Source: Corbicula japonica
Taxonomy: Eukaryota > Mollusca > Bivalvia > Venerida > Cyrenidae
Length of the DNA: 64,000 bases
Assembly: GCA_038501625.1 (NCBI GenBank)
Contig: JAZAYU010000001.1
Coordinates: 1,612,001 to 1,676,000 of the forward strand
Direction of reading: 5' to 3'
A program made the position numbers and the translations under genes. This document shows, in pieces, positions 24,301 through 36,075 of the stretch. The notes under the pieces were generated by a model, which worked only from the letters and a program-made list of their open reading frames with translations, was not told the DNA's origin and did not search any database. The stretch's first letter is position 1. The number at the start of each line of letters is the position of its first letter.

Positions 24301-24674
24301 TTTGAAAACAGCGACTATGTCGGAAGTTTTATGCTCTAAAATATAGACAATTTAATGTTGTGTCTTTTTTCATAGCCCATTGCCTTGTCCTCTTCGATCA
24401 CCCTAACGATACATCTCTTATATTTTTCAATTGTATTTTTGCGATTGGCGTGCTCAATGATATGCAAGATTTATATGCTCAAATTTCATGGCAAATGTCT
24501 TTAATGTTTAGTTCTGCCAATAGTTTGTTCTTTGAAGGAAGGCCCAGTCATTTATCGGGGCATCATACGCCGTTGATCCTGGAATGGTATTGATCTAAAA
24601 ATAACGCACTTAATATTATATGTTATTTGCACATCGTTACTTGAGTTGGATCAGAATCTGTTCTATTTACACGT
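21336..24674. other. Long AT-rich intergenic stretch upstream of the carboxypeptidase gene
   Basis: No supported exon was found on either strand. An ACGAGGGGCTTTCGAATAAG motif near 22039 resembles a transposon terminus, but no partner end was seen. The promoter of the carboxypeptidase gene should lie in the first part, but no core element could be called with confidence. Confidence 0.5.
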
Positions 24675-24815
24675 TTATATATTGAGTTGCACTCAACCCG
24701 GTGCTAGTCGGCGAGAACATTTCATTTCATTTACTGCCAGTTCAAAGAACCTTACAATTGAACCTGCGTTAGTTTGATATGTGTCGTATTCGGTGGCATT
24801 TAAAGTTATTTTCAC
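24675..24815 (+). repeat. Dispersed repeat family B, copy 5
   Basis: The head is ATTGAGTTGCACTCAACCCG, followed by a diverged body (GTCGGCGAGAACATTTCATT) and the end block TGTGTCGTATTCGGTGGCAT. Confidence 0.65.
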
Positions 24816-26378
24816 GTATTTCAATATCACAGTGGCGTCGTTTGAGTCTCGTGGCGGCTATACAATACGTTTCTCCGTACATTCAGTTAAGGTTCCTATC
24901 AAGTTCGCCGTTTGAAGCTCGCTGAGCACGATACTTTGGTTAATTGAGAATACTACTAAAATCTGTAATGTTTTTCGGCGTAGCTGCCTAAGCTCACTTT
25001 TGACCTAATTTATTAACCAATGAAGTATTGAAAATAATACTCGTATTGTATAATTATTCACCGGGAATATGAAATAAACTATTTCGATTGGTAGCTATTT
25101 ATACCAGAGAGGCATCTAGCAGGGTGAAGAGGTATCTAGTGGGATTTTTCAACAATTAGTTTTCACTGTTTGAAAAGATTATTTCGGTGACGTTTAGATC
25201 TTTTCTATTCTGTTAAGTCGAAAGATGTTGAAATGAGGCACACTCCAGTACTCGTCATTGGCTAGGTTTATTTGTCAACAACAAGTAACAGTCACTTTTT
25301 ATCAACCTAACCAAAATGAAAGTGAAAGTAAGTGAAACTGCCTTAAAGAAAACGATGTTATACTTGTGAGCTTGAACTTTTGTTATATTTGTGAATTTTA
25401 GTTAATCGAAAATTATCCCAGCTGTGTCAGTAAATAAAATGTTTACCGTCTCTTAAATCTGGCCACTTCATATAATATGCTACGCGATATAAACAATGAG
25501 TTGGCTTTTTAAGTATTGAAATCTTCACTTAAATTATATGTTTTATTCTTTTACCAAGACCTTCTACAATACATTACTTATATAAAATTCATTTTTTATC
25601 ACGACTGAAGATTGTACGATGTGCTTACTTGTCTTTAATCTGGAAACTCCGTGTAATATGTTACGCGAAAAAACTTCGAGTCCGCTATTAATTTAAAAGC
25701 AATCGCATTCAAGAAAGATCTAAGAACATGTTAGTGTAGCGGGTTTCAAGAGATGATTTTCATCAGATTGCTATTGAAGCATACAACTTTCATAGAAAAG
25801 AAAGTTGCGGTATATTCTAGAATTGTTGCATATTCCTAAAAAATTCTCTTCATTATTATAAAGAAAACAAGTATAACTCTTTATTACTTTTTATTGCTAA
25901 CAATAAGACTTAAGATCTTTTACTGAATTTATTTATTATCTCGGTACTTGATACATCATCATCTATATTGTTTATTATGTTAAAGGTACATGTATTAAGC
26001 GAAGACCTTTAAAATACGTTTTTCATAATTACCGGTATTAGATTTACAATTATAAACAAAACTTAAATCAATTTATCTGATCCTTATTATGTGTGGTAAT
26101 TTTACATTCAAATTTATGTAATTTTAATAAAAAGTCATTGTGTAGGATTCTCAATGAAATGATTTAATTTACACGCAAATCAAGATGTTATAAAATGCAT
26201 CTTTTTTTTTTCATATACCGTCTACGCCGTTTATCTTTTTAAAAGATATTTCTTGTTTAAAGTTAGCCCGTTCAATTGGTTTTTCCTTATTCCAGTTGGT
26301 AGAGCTTTGTGGGTTTTTTTTAATACCCTAATGATATCTATACTGATCTTTATTTTGCTTTTAACGTTTTCTGTCATA
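24816..26378. other. AT-rich intergenic stretch, no gene seen
   Basis: No coding signal, RNA gene or bounded repeat could be supported between the family B copy and the LINE tail. Confidence 0.5.
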
Positions 26379-28473
26379 AGCAAGACAAGACAAGACAAGA
26401 CAATATTTTATTCAAGATAAGTACAAAGTACATAATCTAGAAAATTATATACAAATTCAACTGCAACGTGGTCTAAGTTTTGAGAGTTACAAGTACACTA
26501 TTTCACGCAAGGAAAATTTGAGAGAAAATGTATATATGTTATATAAATACGGAGAGTGACTTACACATTACACAGTAATTGATTGTCTAATTTCTAAAGA
26601 ACTTTTTTTTATATAATTTGCAATATTTTTTAAAACGCCAGGGTCATGCGTTCCCATTAATGAATTGAATTTAAAAACAGATGGTCTAACATAGAATCTA
26701 GAATTAAGAAACTTCTGTCTTACAGATGAATAACACGGACATATGCAAATAAAATGATACACATCTTCTAAGTCTTGATTGCTACAGTATAAACAGTATC
26801 GTTCATTTCTTGGAATGTTATTGGAGCCATAACGGCCTGTATGAATTCTAAGTGAATGAGCACCGATTCTAAATTGCGTAATGTATTTCCTCAGTTTAGC
26901 AGGCAACACGTCGAGCTAAGTTTCATATGTAAAAGTATTTTTATAATGGACATAATCTGTCAAAACTGAACTACCTTGTAACAACCCATGCCATTCTTGA
27001 ATGAAAATGTCTACAACACGTTGATGAAAAATGTTTGGGAAATTAATATCAATACTTTGTGGATACAAAAATACATTAGAGAAACCGTAATCGTCTAATA
27101 GTTTCTTAACAGAAGAAACCCAATTTGTGTGTCCCAAATTATCCATTATATTTGAAGATACAACCAAGGTAATTAAAATTATCAACAACTTGTATAGCTT
27201 CAGTTTTGTAAAACCATTGTTCGTTAGCTTTTAAGACTCCTCGTTTTCTAAACACCATTATTTTAGTTTTCGAACTATTAACCTTCAAACTCCAATTTTG
27301 ACAATAATTTGCTAAACAATTTAAATGACTCTGGAGTTCCTCAGGTGAGTTACTTAAAATTACCATATCGTCTGCAAACAATAGAATAAGCAAAACTATA
27401 TCATATATTTCAATACCCGAGTTCGTATTGTTCTGCAAATATAATTCTAAATCCTCCAAAAACAATGACACTAGCAAAGGGGAGATAACTTCTCCTTGTC
27501 TTAAACCGACTGAATATTCGAAAAATTCAGATAAACTGTTACAATGTTTAACACATGATTTAACATTCATATACATGTTTTTTACAATTCTTAATACCCT
27601 ACCTCGTATATCAGCATTCAACAATTTATACCAGAGTGCATTTCTATAAATACTATCAAAACATTTCTTTAGATCAATAAAGGCCACATACAAGCGTTTA
27701 TTATTGTTTAAAAAATGTTGTACGACAGATAATAGGGAAAATATCGCATCAGTAGTGGAAACACCTTTGCGGAATCCAAATTGCGCATCACTTATAAGAT
27801 TGTATTTATTGCAAAAAGATGATATTCTATCATTTAGAAGTGTTGTAAATAATTTGGGAAAACAACTTAATAACGTAATTCCTCTGTAATTTTCGACCAC
27901 ACTGCGGTCCCCCTTTTTAAAAAGGGGTATAATTATCCCCTCTGTCCATCTGTCTGGGAAAACACCAAAGGCTAAGATAGCATTGAAAATGTTACAGATG
28001 TATGGTGATAAAATATCTCCCGATTCTATAAAATATTCATTCAAAAGGCAGTCAATACCATGAGATTTGTTACGTTTTAATTTTCTTATACATTTTTGCA
28101 CCTCTTCAACTGTGACTGGAAAATCTAATTCATCGTTAAAATCGTCATCACAATCAAAATTATGGTTCGCACAAAAGTTTTCGGCAACATCATTAGATGA
28201 CTGAAAGATTTCTTGCTGTAAGTTAGAAAAAAGGTGATAAAATTCATCTAAAGTTATCGAATTATCGTTTGAATTGATAATTTCTCTAAAATACTTCCAA
28301 AAATCTCTTGGTTTTTTCTTTTTTAAATCTTCAAATTCTTTTAATTTCCTGGCTTCAAATGTCTTCTTTTTCTTTGATAATAATGTTTTATAACGCTTTT
28401 TACAATCACAAAAGTATTCACGCGAAGCTGAAGTCCTGGTTAAAAATTGGTTAAGCAGGGTTAATATTCGCAT
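26379..28473 (-). pseudogene. 5'-truncated non-LTR retrotransposon (LINE) with reverse transcriptase
   Basis: Read on the minus strand, the main frame (28473 to 27139) is a reverse transcriptase with motifs WTEGIIIPLFKKG, NYRGITLLSCFPKLFT, DAQFGFRKG, FIDLKKCFDSI, GLRQGEVISPLL and the catalytic box FADDMVIL. A frameshift near 27160 moves the reading to 27188-26916, an in-frame TAG at about 26912 interrupts it, and it resumes at 26909-26568 with a Cys-rich C-terminus (CLYC, H, C) as found at the end of several LINE clades. The element ends at the minus-strand tail (TTGTC)n, seen on the plus strand as GACAAGACAAGACAA at 26379-26403. No endonuclease is present, so the copy is 5'-truncated near 28473-28500. 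The clade is not assigned; its RT start resembles that of the LINE at 300-2113. Confidence 0.9.
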
Positions 28474-28659
28474 ATTCTATTCTGTTCAGTTCCGTCCATT
28501 GTTTTTGTTTTCGTACATACCTGTTCATTTATCAGGGAGCTATATGCCGCTGAATAGTGAATGGTCTGATTTTAAAATTATCCCAATGAAGAATAATTGT
28601 TTATCGTCATATGGACAACATCGTTTGTGATTACTCAAATTCGTACTATTTACACGTGT

Positions 28660-28787
28660 ATAGATTATAGTTGGACCTAACCCGGAGATAGGCGACGTGT
28701 GCATTTTTTTTCATTTCCATTACTGTCCATAAACCGAGCTTGCAATATTTGTATATATGTCGTGTTGGTTGCCTTTATTGTAGGACA
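28660..28787 (+). repeat. Dispersed repeat family B, copy 6
   Basis: This is a diverged copy: TATAGTTGGACCTAACCCGG, AGATAGGCGACGTGTGCATT, a shortened middle, then TATGTCGTGTTGGTTGCCTT. It lies about 190 bp beyond the 5' end of the LINE. Confidence 0.55.
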
Positions 28788-30020
28788 CTCGAGCAATCGA
28801 CATGCTTACCGCGTGCTAGAATTCGACTCGCGCTTCATGTTTTACACATCATTATTTACTTACTTTTATTTGCAGTCGATAAATAATAAACAAATTTTAA
28901 AAGCGATAACATTCTTAATACATATAATGTGGCCTTATAATATTCAATAATATTAGACGTTTCATGATATGTTCCGATTTATTATATGAATAAAAGGTTT
29001 AGAACGTGAAGAATTTTATCGTAGAAGAAGGAGGGAAAGTTAGTAAGTGTTAGATCTTTCGTGTAGTTCTTTTAATTACGCTGCATTGACTAAATATATT
29101 ACTTTTAAAGGTACCTCAAAGAAAGTCTTTAGCAATGATCTTTGGAAAAACAACAGCTATTGGAATATAAGTTCACAATTCATTAATCACAATTAAGTTA
29201 TTTCCTAATCATTTACGATTAATTAAAGGATTCTGCCATAAACCAGTTCATACTAATTAAACATGGGACAGTGACACACAAACCTATATATGCGTGTGTT
29301 TAGTATGCCTACATTGATCTCATTTGTGCATTACAGAATTGAACTAAATTGTTGATAAGCGACCGGTGTATAACCTGAGCTGAAACTGCAGATATCTAGA
29401 TCATTGTTGGTAGCTTATAAAATGACATTTGTGTTTATCAAGTTTTTGGTAGTGATATTTTCTTAAAGGGTAAGGAGTCCTAATTCTTGATAGTGATGTA
29501 ACTTACTTGTAAGGAGTCCGCGTTTCTTGGTTGTAATGTAACTATTGATCAACAGATTAAACAGCTTATATATACATAGCAATCATTAAAAAGTAAATGG
29601 TTACACTGCAAAAGAAAATGAATTTACCCCAAACAACTCCATGAGAAAAAGGATAAAAAAGACAATAAAGTCAATAATAAATACTTATAAATGGTGATAA
29701 TCAGGTGTATTGTAAACTGAACATAATAACTTGATAACGACACGTGGTTTATCCCCTACAACCGCCACCGCCTCCGGATATGATGTTATTAGATTTTCGT
29801 TGTCTCGATAACGCGAAAATGCAAAAGCAAATAAGTCATTTAAACACGAAATATCTTTAAAGTGATAAACAGCGTCATGTCTTTATAAAGGATTTCGTAG
29901 AAATAAAGATAACTAGGCTTCCTGCAAAGCGAATGCGGTATTTACATACTCTGGGCATAATTGATACTGTGGAGACTCGTTCTGATATGAATTTAAACGC
30001 GCGTGAGGCGAGTATCATTA
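28788..30020. other. AT-rich intergenic stretch, no gene seen
   Basis: Only a short local repetition (AAGGAGTCC twice near 29470 and 29512) stands out. No exon or bounded element is supported. Confidence 0.5.
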
Positions 30021-30022
30021 TA

Positions 30023-30279
30023 TACTGAACAAAAATAGAAACCTGACACTTTATATTTGGTGTATTTTCCTGGAATCAGATTTAAAGCTAATTGAATTGT
30101 GGTATGTAATAAAAATTGTGCATGTTTTGAACTTACTTATGCATTTTGATATTTTTGGTGCATGAAACAAGTGATTCAGTGGTTATTTTCTTTTGGATGG
30201 CGCAAAAATATATAGATTTTGAATATGCACCTCATACTTATTCAAAGTTACAGTGTCAGGTTTCTTTTTTTGTTGAGTA
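30023..30279. mobile_element. 257 bp TA-flanked MITE (Tc1/mariner-type)
   Basis: The terminal inverted repeats are TACTGAACAAAAATAGAAAC on the left and, inverted on the right, TACTCAACAAAAAAAGAAAC, both continuing CTGACACT. TA lies on each side (30021-30022 and 30280-30281). Size, TA target and ACTCAACAAAAATA-type end match a common marine-invertebrate mariner-related MITE. No coding sequence. Confidence 0.85.
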
Positions 30280-30690
30280 TATTAATAAAATATTAAATAT
30301 TATATAATATTCACTATGCAAAACAGGCAGTTGGTTAAGATGACTATTTTTCTTAAATGATCATATAAAGAGCTAAAAATCCACGCCAGTATTCGTCACT
30401 ATTATGGAGAAGTTACCAATGTGAGGAGTTAAAAAAAATTAAAAAACAGAGTTCACTTTGAAAGCCTTTATGAATACCGCATTGTTTGTGTTAAGCTTCT
30501 CAGAAAACAGATTGAATTTATTAAATTTTGAACAATGTTTCGGTTATATTCAACAATATTTAACATTTCTTCATCATTCAATGATATTACGTCGCAAAGA
30601 TGGAACGATGGCATTGCTTATTATACAATTCAACTGAAAATATATGTCTTTTTAGCTGTTGTAGAACTAGGGAAACAAGTATATAATATG

Positions 30691-30838
30691 TTATAATATA
30701 ATTATAATATAATATAATATAATATAATATAATATAATATAATATAATATAATATAATATAATATAATATAATATAATATAATATAATATAATATAATAT
30801 AATATAATATAATATAATATAATATAATATAATTTAAT
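30691..30838. repeat. (ATAAT)n pentanucleotide satellite
   Basis: About 28 near-perfect AATAT/ATAAT units are uninterrupted except at the edges. The open frames across it are low-complexity translations. Confidence 0.97.
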
Positions 30839-32965
30839 ATAGACAAAAGAAGTCACTGAAAACAAACTTTCCAGTTACGTGGCCAAAACTTTCGGTAAGT
30901 TAACAGGAAAAAATAATCTTACCTTGTTATGACTACACGTTGTCACGAGCCCCATTTTTGTAAATCTAAACTCAACCGCCGTCTGTTCATGCTTAAAAGG
31001 AGAGTTACTTAGATTTTATTTTTTATGTTATTGTTATATTGTTTATCCTCGTTCAATGTAAATTTCTGGAATTGAAAATAACAGAATTAGTTTCGTCCTA
31101 TTGATATGAGAAAGGTATTGTTGGTTGTAGAGTGATTTGTTGAAAATGAACAATTTATGGCAATCACTCGCAATAAATGTCAAACAACGCATAAGAACGC
31201 CATTGTCCGCGACACATATCTATTTTATGAGTCTTGATAAGCATTTATTGGCAGCAATTTTAGCAATTATCAAATCATTATAGAACCATGTCTAGATAAT
31301 AACCACCCAAACAATCAATTCTCGAATAAAAGGGGAAATATTTTGAATGGAGATTCAGCTAATCTATTATCATGCTAATTGTGGCTACGGAAGGTGCCAA
31401 ATAAAGGAAAGTCTGTACCTAATTGTGTCTTTAATTAAGGCAATTATTGCATTACGTAGGATATTTATAATTTGTTGTGAAATCCTTTACATGTAAACGG
31501 ATGTACGATGAACAATAGGTATAATTTGAAGTTGACGAATGTAAATTTTGTAAGTCCGTTGTTATATGGAAAACAGAAATATCTCATGTTTATTTTAAAA
31601 ACAAAATTAAGGAATGGTAACACTGAATGTTATTTTTTTATTGAGCGAGTAGTGACTAGTGGGGCGAGTCGTGATAGGGCGAATGATATGTATGTTAAAT
31701 AGTTATTATATTACCTTGTAACATCTTCAAAACATTTAAATATAGCTAGACTGTTTGAAGGGGTTAGGCCCGAGGATGTATCACTGTTTTTACTTCTTCA
31801 ATGAGCAATGTCATTTTCTATCATATTTTGCGGGAGTTCCGCGTTTTCTTTTGTACAACAAAAATGCGAGAAATTTGAAGAGGGCGATATTTATTTTTCA
31901 GACACGCATTGAAAGATATAAAAAGACAACCATCCTTCGTTGTCTATTATTTACCTGATTCTCAGGGAATGATCTATTACATTTATAATATATGTATGTT
32001 AAGCAAAGAATTTATAAATATACGTTGGTGCCCTGTTTTATTTTTCAATTCAATAATTAAAAACGGAGACCAATTAGTTAGTTTTCTGCTTTACTCTGCT
32101 TACTTACTTATACATTTTGTGTAAAATAACAATTCTTTAACATAATGAATATCCGTAATAATATATTGCAATTGCTAAGACAAACATATCTATGAAAATA
32201 CTGCACAAAAGGTATATTTTCACACAACATATCTACTTTCTTTGGAACCCTCCAATATCTTTTGGGTCCGAAAGTTTGTACATATTAATAGTCATCCAGT
32301 GTCGTCTTTTAATTTATTCTTTCTACACAGACTACAGTTTAATATTAATTCTCCATAAGATATATTGAAGAAACGTATCATGTAGCGCTGCAAATCTAAA
32401 GTAATGTCGTACAAAATAAGAAAAGTAACGATTTGTTGTTGTTTTTTTTAAGTTAAGGTAGAAAAAATAAGGGAACACGATAATTTTTATATGCGCTACT
32501 TTAAAGAAACCCCCAAATTGGGGTTTTGATATCAATGCAAGATCTTAAAAGAGTAAAATGTTTCTACTACCAATACCATTCGATATATGATGAAAGTTGA
32601 TGTTTAGGTTTTTTTTTCATCGTACCAACATCATACCAACATTACAATTAGAGATTCGTTTATCAAAACGAAGTGCACCGTAGCAGGTGCATGTGCATAC
32701 TAGAGATACGTTATGATATTGTTCTGGCATTATCAACTAATCTTCTCTCTTTTTTCTTATTATCTGCCCCTATGGAGGGATTCTGCGCAAGGCATTTCAA
32801 CTGATACGAGTTCCAAGCATTTGACAATAGTCTTTGATGTCGAATTGATCGCATACGATTATAAAATAAACATTTTTAATTAATGATCAATTTCAAACAA
32901 GACACCACAAACAATAAATGATAGGAGAACATACAGTACTGTGAACGTTTTAGGTTACAAACGAA
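30839..32965. other. AT-rich intergenic stretch, no gene seen
   Basis: Short frames near 31508-32124 have no recognisable domain and strongly AT-driven codon content. I see no supported gene. Confidence 0.45.
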
Positions 32966-33316
32966 ACGCACGATACACGATATACGGACGCACGATACAC
33001 GATAGACGGTCGCACGATACGCGATAGACGCACGCACTATACACGGAAGACGCACGATACACGATAGTGCCGATTCATATAATTTGTGTACGAGATTTCT
33101 AAAAGTTTGAAAATGTTATCAAAATATAAAATGAATGGTTGAAATTAAATCACATAAATTTGAAAAAGCAAGTTTCTTATTCACGTTGCATGATAAAATT
33201 AAAAACGCTTGATGCACGATACACGATATACGGACGCACGATGCACGTTAGACGGACGCACGATACACGTTAGACGGACGCACGATACACTATAGACGAA
33301 CGCACGATAGACGCAA
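32966..33316. repeat. CGCACGATACACGATAGACGG minisatellite in two blocks
   Basis: Degenerate ~21 bp units built on CGCACGATACACGATAGACG occur at 32966-33067 and again at 33208-33316, separated by ~140 bp of AT-rich sequence. The second block runs to within about 12 bp of the left end of the Harbinger transposon. Confidence 0.85.
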
Positions 33317-33330
33317 ATTTTGTAACATTA

Positions 33331-35789
33331 AACCCCGGTCACATTAAAGGCGCACGATTTTTTGGTCGTGCGATTTCTGAAATTTCTGGGAGGTAGGGGT
33401 CGCAGGCCCAAGATCTTGCGCCTCAAACCATAAGTTTCATCTTGTGCAGCTGGCGTGGGCTTGTTGAGCGTGTAGTACGCATAGGGTGCAGGCCAGGCAC
33501 GCATATGGCTGCGATTGTCTGCGTCTGTGACAATTTTTGAGGCGTGCGCCTGGCGTGGGCAGCTTGCCCTCAGCGCACACATATTGTACCACAATCTTGC
33601 GCCTCGTGCTCTTCATGCACGATTTTTTAAATATCGCACGCTTGAGGTACATGCAGTGTGCCTTGCAGGAGCAACAGGCGCACATGCAGGGTACCTCCAC
33701 TGTGCGATTTACGTTGCGATTTCGCTAGAAATTTTTGGTATATATAGGGGTGGAACAACTGTACATCAATAGTGTTCTCTCTCGTGTTCTTCCAGGATGG
33801 CGGATGTTGTTCCTGTGCACGATGAACGACTCCATCTGGTGCGGTTGTTACACTACCAACTTCAAGAGGAAGAAGAGAATGATGCTGTCATAGCTGCAGT
33901 GGTTGTCATGCGTCAAGGTCAAGTCGGGAGACGAGGTCGTCGTTGGTGGGTCCGTCCTTGGATCGCTAGACGCCCGATGTTAGGCCAGTATGACACCCTC
34001 TTCCGTGAACTTGATAGAGAGAGCCAGGGGGACTACGTTGGTTTCGTCAGGATGGACAGGAATCTGTTTGCAGAGCTTGTGCGACGTGTCTCACCCCACA
34101 TCACCAAGGGTCGAGGGAAAGGTCGAACTCCATTGGAGCCTGAGTTGAAGCTAGTCGTTACCGTGAGGTACTTGGCTACTGGTAACAGTTACAGATCACT
34201 GGCATACAGCTTCCGAGTTCCACATAATACGATCTCACTCTTCATTCCTGAGGTTTGCAAAGCCATTTCTGCTGTGTTCAAAGATGAACTGTTTACTGTC
34301 CCATCAACTCCTGATGCTTGGAGAGAGATCGCCGACAAGTTCAGCAAACGGTGGAACTTCCATCATTGTTGTGGAGCAATAGATGGAAAACATATTGAGA
34401 TCAAGAAACCCCGCAAAAGTGGCTCCATGTTCTACAACTACAAGGGCTACTTCAGTATCATATTGCTTGCTGTGGTTGATGCAGAATACAAGTTTATCTG
34501 GGCGAATGTTGGTGCCGATGGATCTGTGTCAGATGCAGGTGTCTTCAATAACAGTCGCCTGCGACCAGCCCTAGAACAAGGACGTCGTGGGTTCCCTGCT
34601 CCAGAGCCATTGCCCGGTGATGATAGAGACATTCCCTATTTCCTGATAGGCGACGATGCGTTTCCATTGCGTGAGTGGATGCAAAAGCCCTACAGCCAGA
34701 GAGGACTTCAGATGAAAGATCGTGTGTTCAACTACAGGCTGTCCAGGGCACGGCGGGTGTCAGAAAATGCCTTTGGCATTCTGGTCCAGCGGTGGCGCTG
34801 TCTGCTGACCTGCCTCCAGCAGCGACCTGAAAACTGTCGGCACATCACGAATGGTTGTATCACCCTACACAATTTCCTCAGAGACCGTGCCCCTGCAGCA
34901 GCCAATGACTTTGATAGAGAGGACGATCAGGGAAACGTTATCCCTGGTGCATGGAGAGCAAATGTACAACTGCATGACCATCAGGCTGGTGTTGGCCAGC
35001 GCTCAACGAGAGAGGGAAAGAGGCTCAGAGGCTATCTGAGTGATTACTACAATTACTATGACATTCTGCCATGGCAGGACAGAGTAGCATGATCTGATAT
35101 TCATATAAACTGAGTTTGAACTGTTGCTATGAAGTTGAACTGTTGCTATGAAGTGTTGCTATGAACTGATTTTGAACTCTTGATATTAACCGTTGCTATG
35201 AATACTATATGCAATAAAGCATATATGAATGTGTAACTCTTGTCTTTAATGAGCTAAACCTTTGAAATATTAAGAATATATCTTTATTTTTAAAACCAAC
35301 AAGAAATTTCAGAGGGATCCACAGATTTGTTTCGTACAAAATAGTATTATAGGTCGCTACACAGTTTATTGTGACAGGTGTTTTTACAAATGAGTATACT
35401 ATAGTATGAGGTATTAAGTATTTCACAATGAAACGAACTGTCTATCTGGTGTCACACTTATGCATAGTAAAAGTATATACAAATAGTTAAATTCTACAGC
35501 CATAACATGTTTTGGCGTCTACAAGGCGTGGGACTGAAGCGATGAGCGATCAACAAAGGTTCAGGCAGCGTGCAGGTAGTGCGCAACAACCTGCGAGGGC
35601 TAAAAATCGTGACAGTCGTGGAAAAAAGTTTTACATGGAAAACTTTGGCGTGCGCCTGTGGAGAGGGGGCTACGCCGTCAAAAAATCGTACCACAGGCGA
35701 GCGCTTGCTGTGCGAAATCTCCAAAATTTTCTGATTTTCCAGGCGTAGACCCGGCGCAACAGCAGGTACGCCTTAATGTGACCGGGGTT
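33331..35789 (+). mobile_element. Apparently intact PIF/Harbinger DNA transposon
   Basis: The element is bounded by inverted AACCCCGGTCACATTAA (left, followed by AGGCG; right ends CGCCTTAATGTGACCGGGGTT). It is flanked by TTA on both sides (33328-33330 and 35790-35792), the 3 bp TWA target duplication characteristic of Harbinger. It contains one long uninterrupted transposase gene. The second, Myb/MADF-like DNA-binding protein that many Harbingers encode is not found. Base composition is markedly richer in G and C than the neighbourhood, consistent with a recent arrival. Confidence 0.93.
33797..35092 (+). CDS. Harbinger transposase (DDE, HARBI1-like nuclease)
   Basis: This 431-residue uninterrupted frame starts at an ATG in ccaggATGGCGG. 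It would catalyse excision and insertion of the element. The DDE_4 nuclease core is complete: the first Asp in GAIDGKHIEI (about residue 196), the second in GADGSVSDAGVF, the conserved LIGDDAFPL, and the Glu in RRVSENAFGIL. Upstream is a helix-rich region (YLATGNSYRSLAYSF, then PHNTISLFI) resembling the helix-turn-helix that precedes the catalytic core in this family. Length is slightly above that of vertebrate HARBI1 proteins. There are no stops or frameshifts, all catalytic acids are present, and both transposon ends are in place, so this copy could be active in cis. No intron is evident. Confidence 0.93.
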   Translation: MADVVPVHDERLHLVRLLHYQLQEEEENDAVIAAVVVMRQGQVGRRGRRWWVRPWIARRPMLGQYDTLFRELDRESQGDYVGFVRMDRNLFAELVRRVSPHITKGRGKGRTPLEPELKLVVTVRYLATGNSYRSLAYSFRVPHNTISLFIPEVCKAISAVFKDELFTVPSTPDAWREIADKFSKRWNFHHCCGAIDGKHIEIKKPRKSGSMFYNYKGYFSIILLAVVDAEYKFIWANVGADGSVSDAGVFNNSRLRPALEQGRRGFPAPEPLPGDDRDIPYFLIGDDAFPLREWMQKPYSQRGLQMKDRVFNYRLSRARRVSENAFGILVQRWRCLLTCLQQRPENCRHITNGCITLHNFLRDRAPAAANDFDREDDQGNVIPGAWRANVQLHDHQAGVGQRSTREGKRLRGYLSDYYNYYDILPWQDRVA

Positions 35790-36075
35790 TTAAACGTTCA
35801 CAGTACTGTAAGGGGTTTCCGCCTTGGAACTTGGTCAGCGGCTAAGCGTATTGTTGACGAGAAGGTAAGCGAAGGATTTAGAATAGTCAATCCTAAATTT
35901 ATTACAGTCATTATGATCATTTAACAATTCAACATTTGTGAGTAACATGAAATATCACATATTAAATTTTGAGAAATGCATGCTGTGTCGTAGAATGTCT
36001 ATTGAAGACCCTCTGCAGTCACATAGTGTACTAATAGACTCTGTCAATGAACATGGTGATTCACATAAGAGATAA

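Noticed and set aside
30587..30865. 92-codon Tyr/Ile/Leu-rich frame resembling membrane segments
   Set aside because: It is a translation of the ATAAT pentanucleotide satellite.
33437..33772. Several short frames on both strands left of the Harbinger transposase
   Set aside because: They lie in the transposon's subterminal GC-richer DNA and show no domain.
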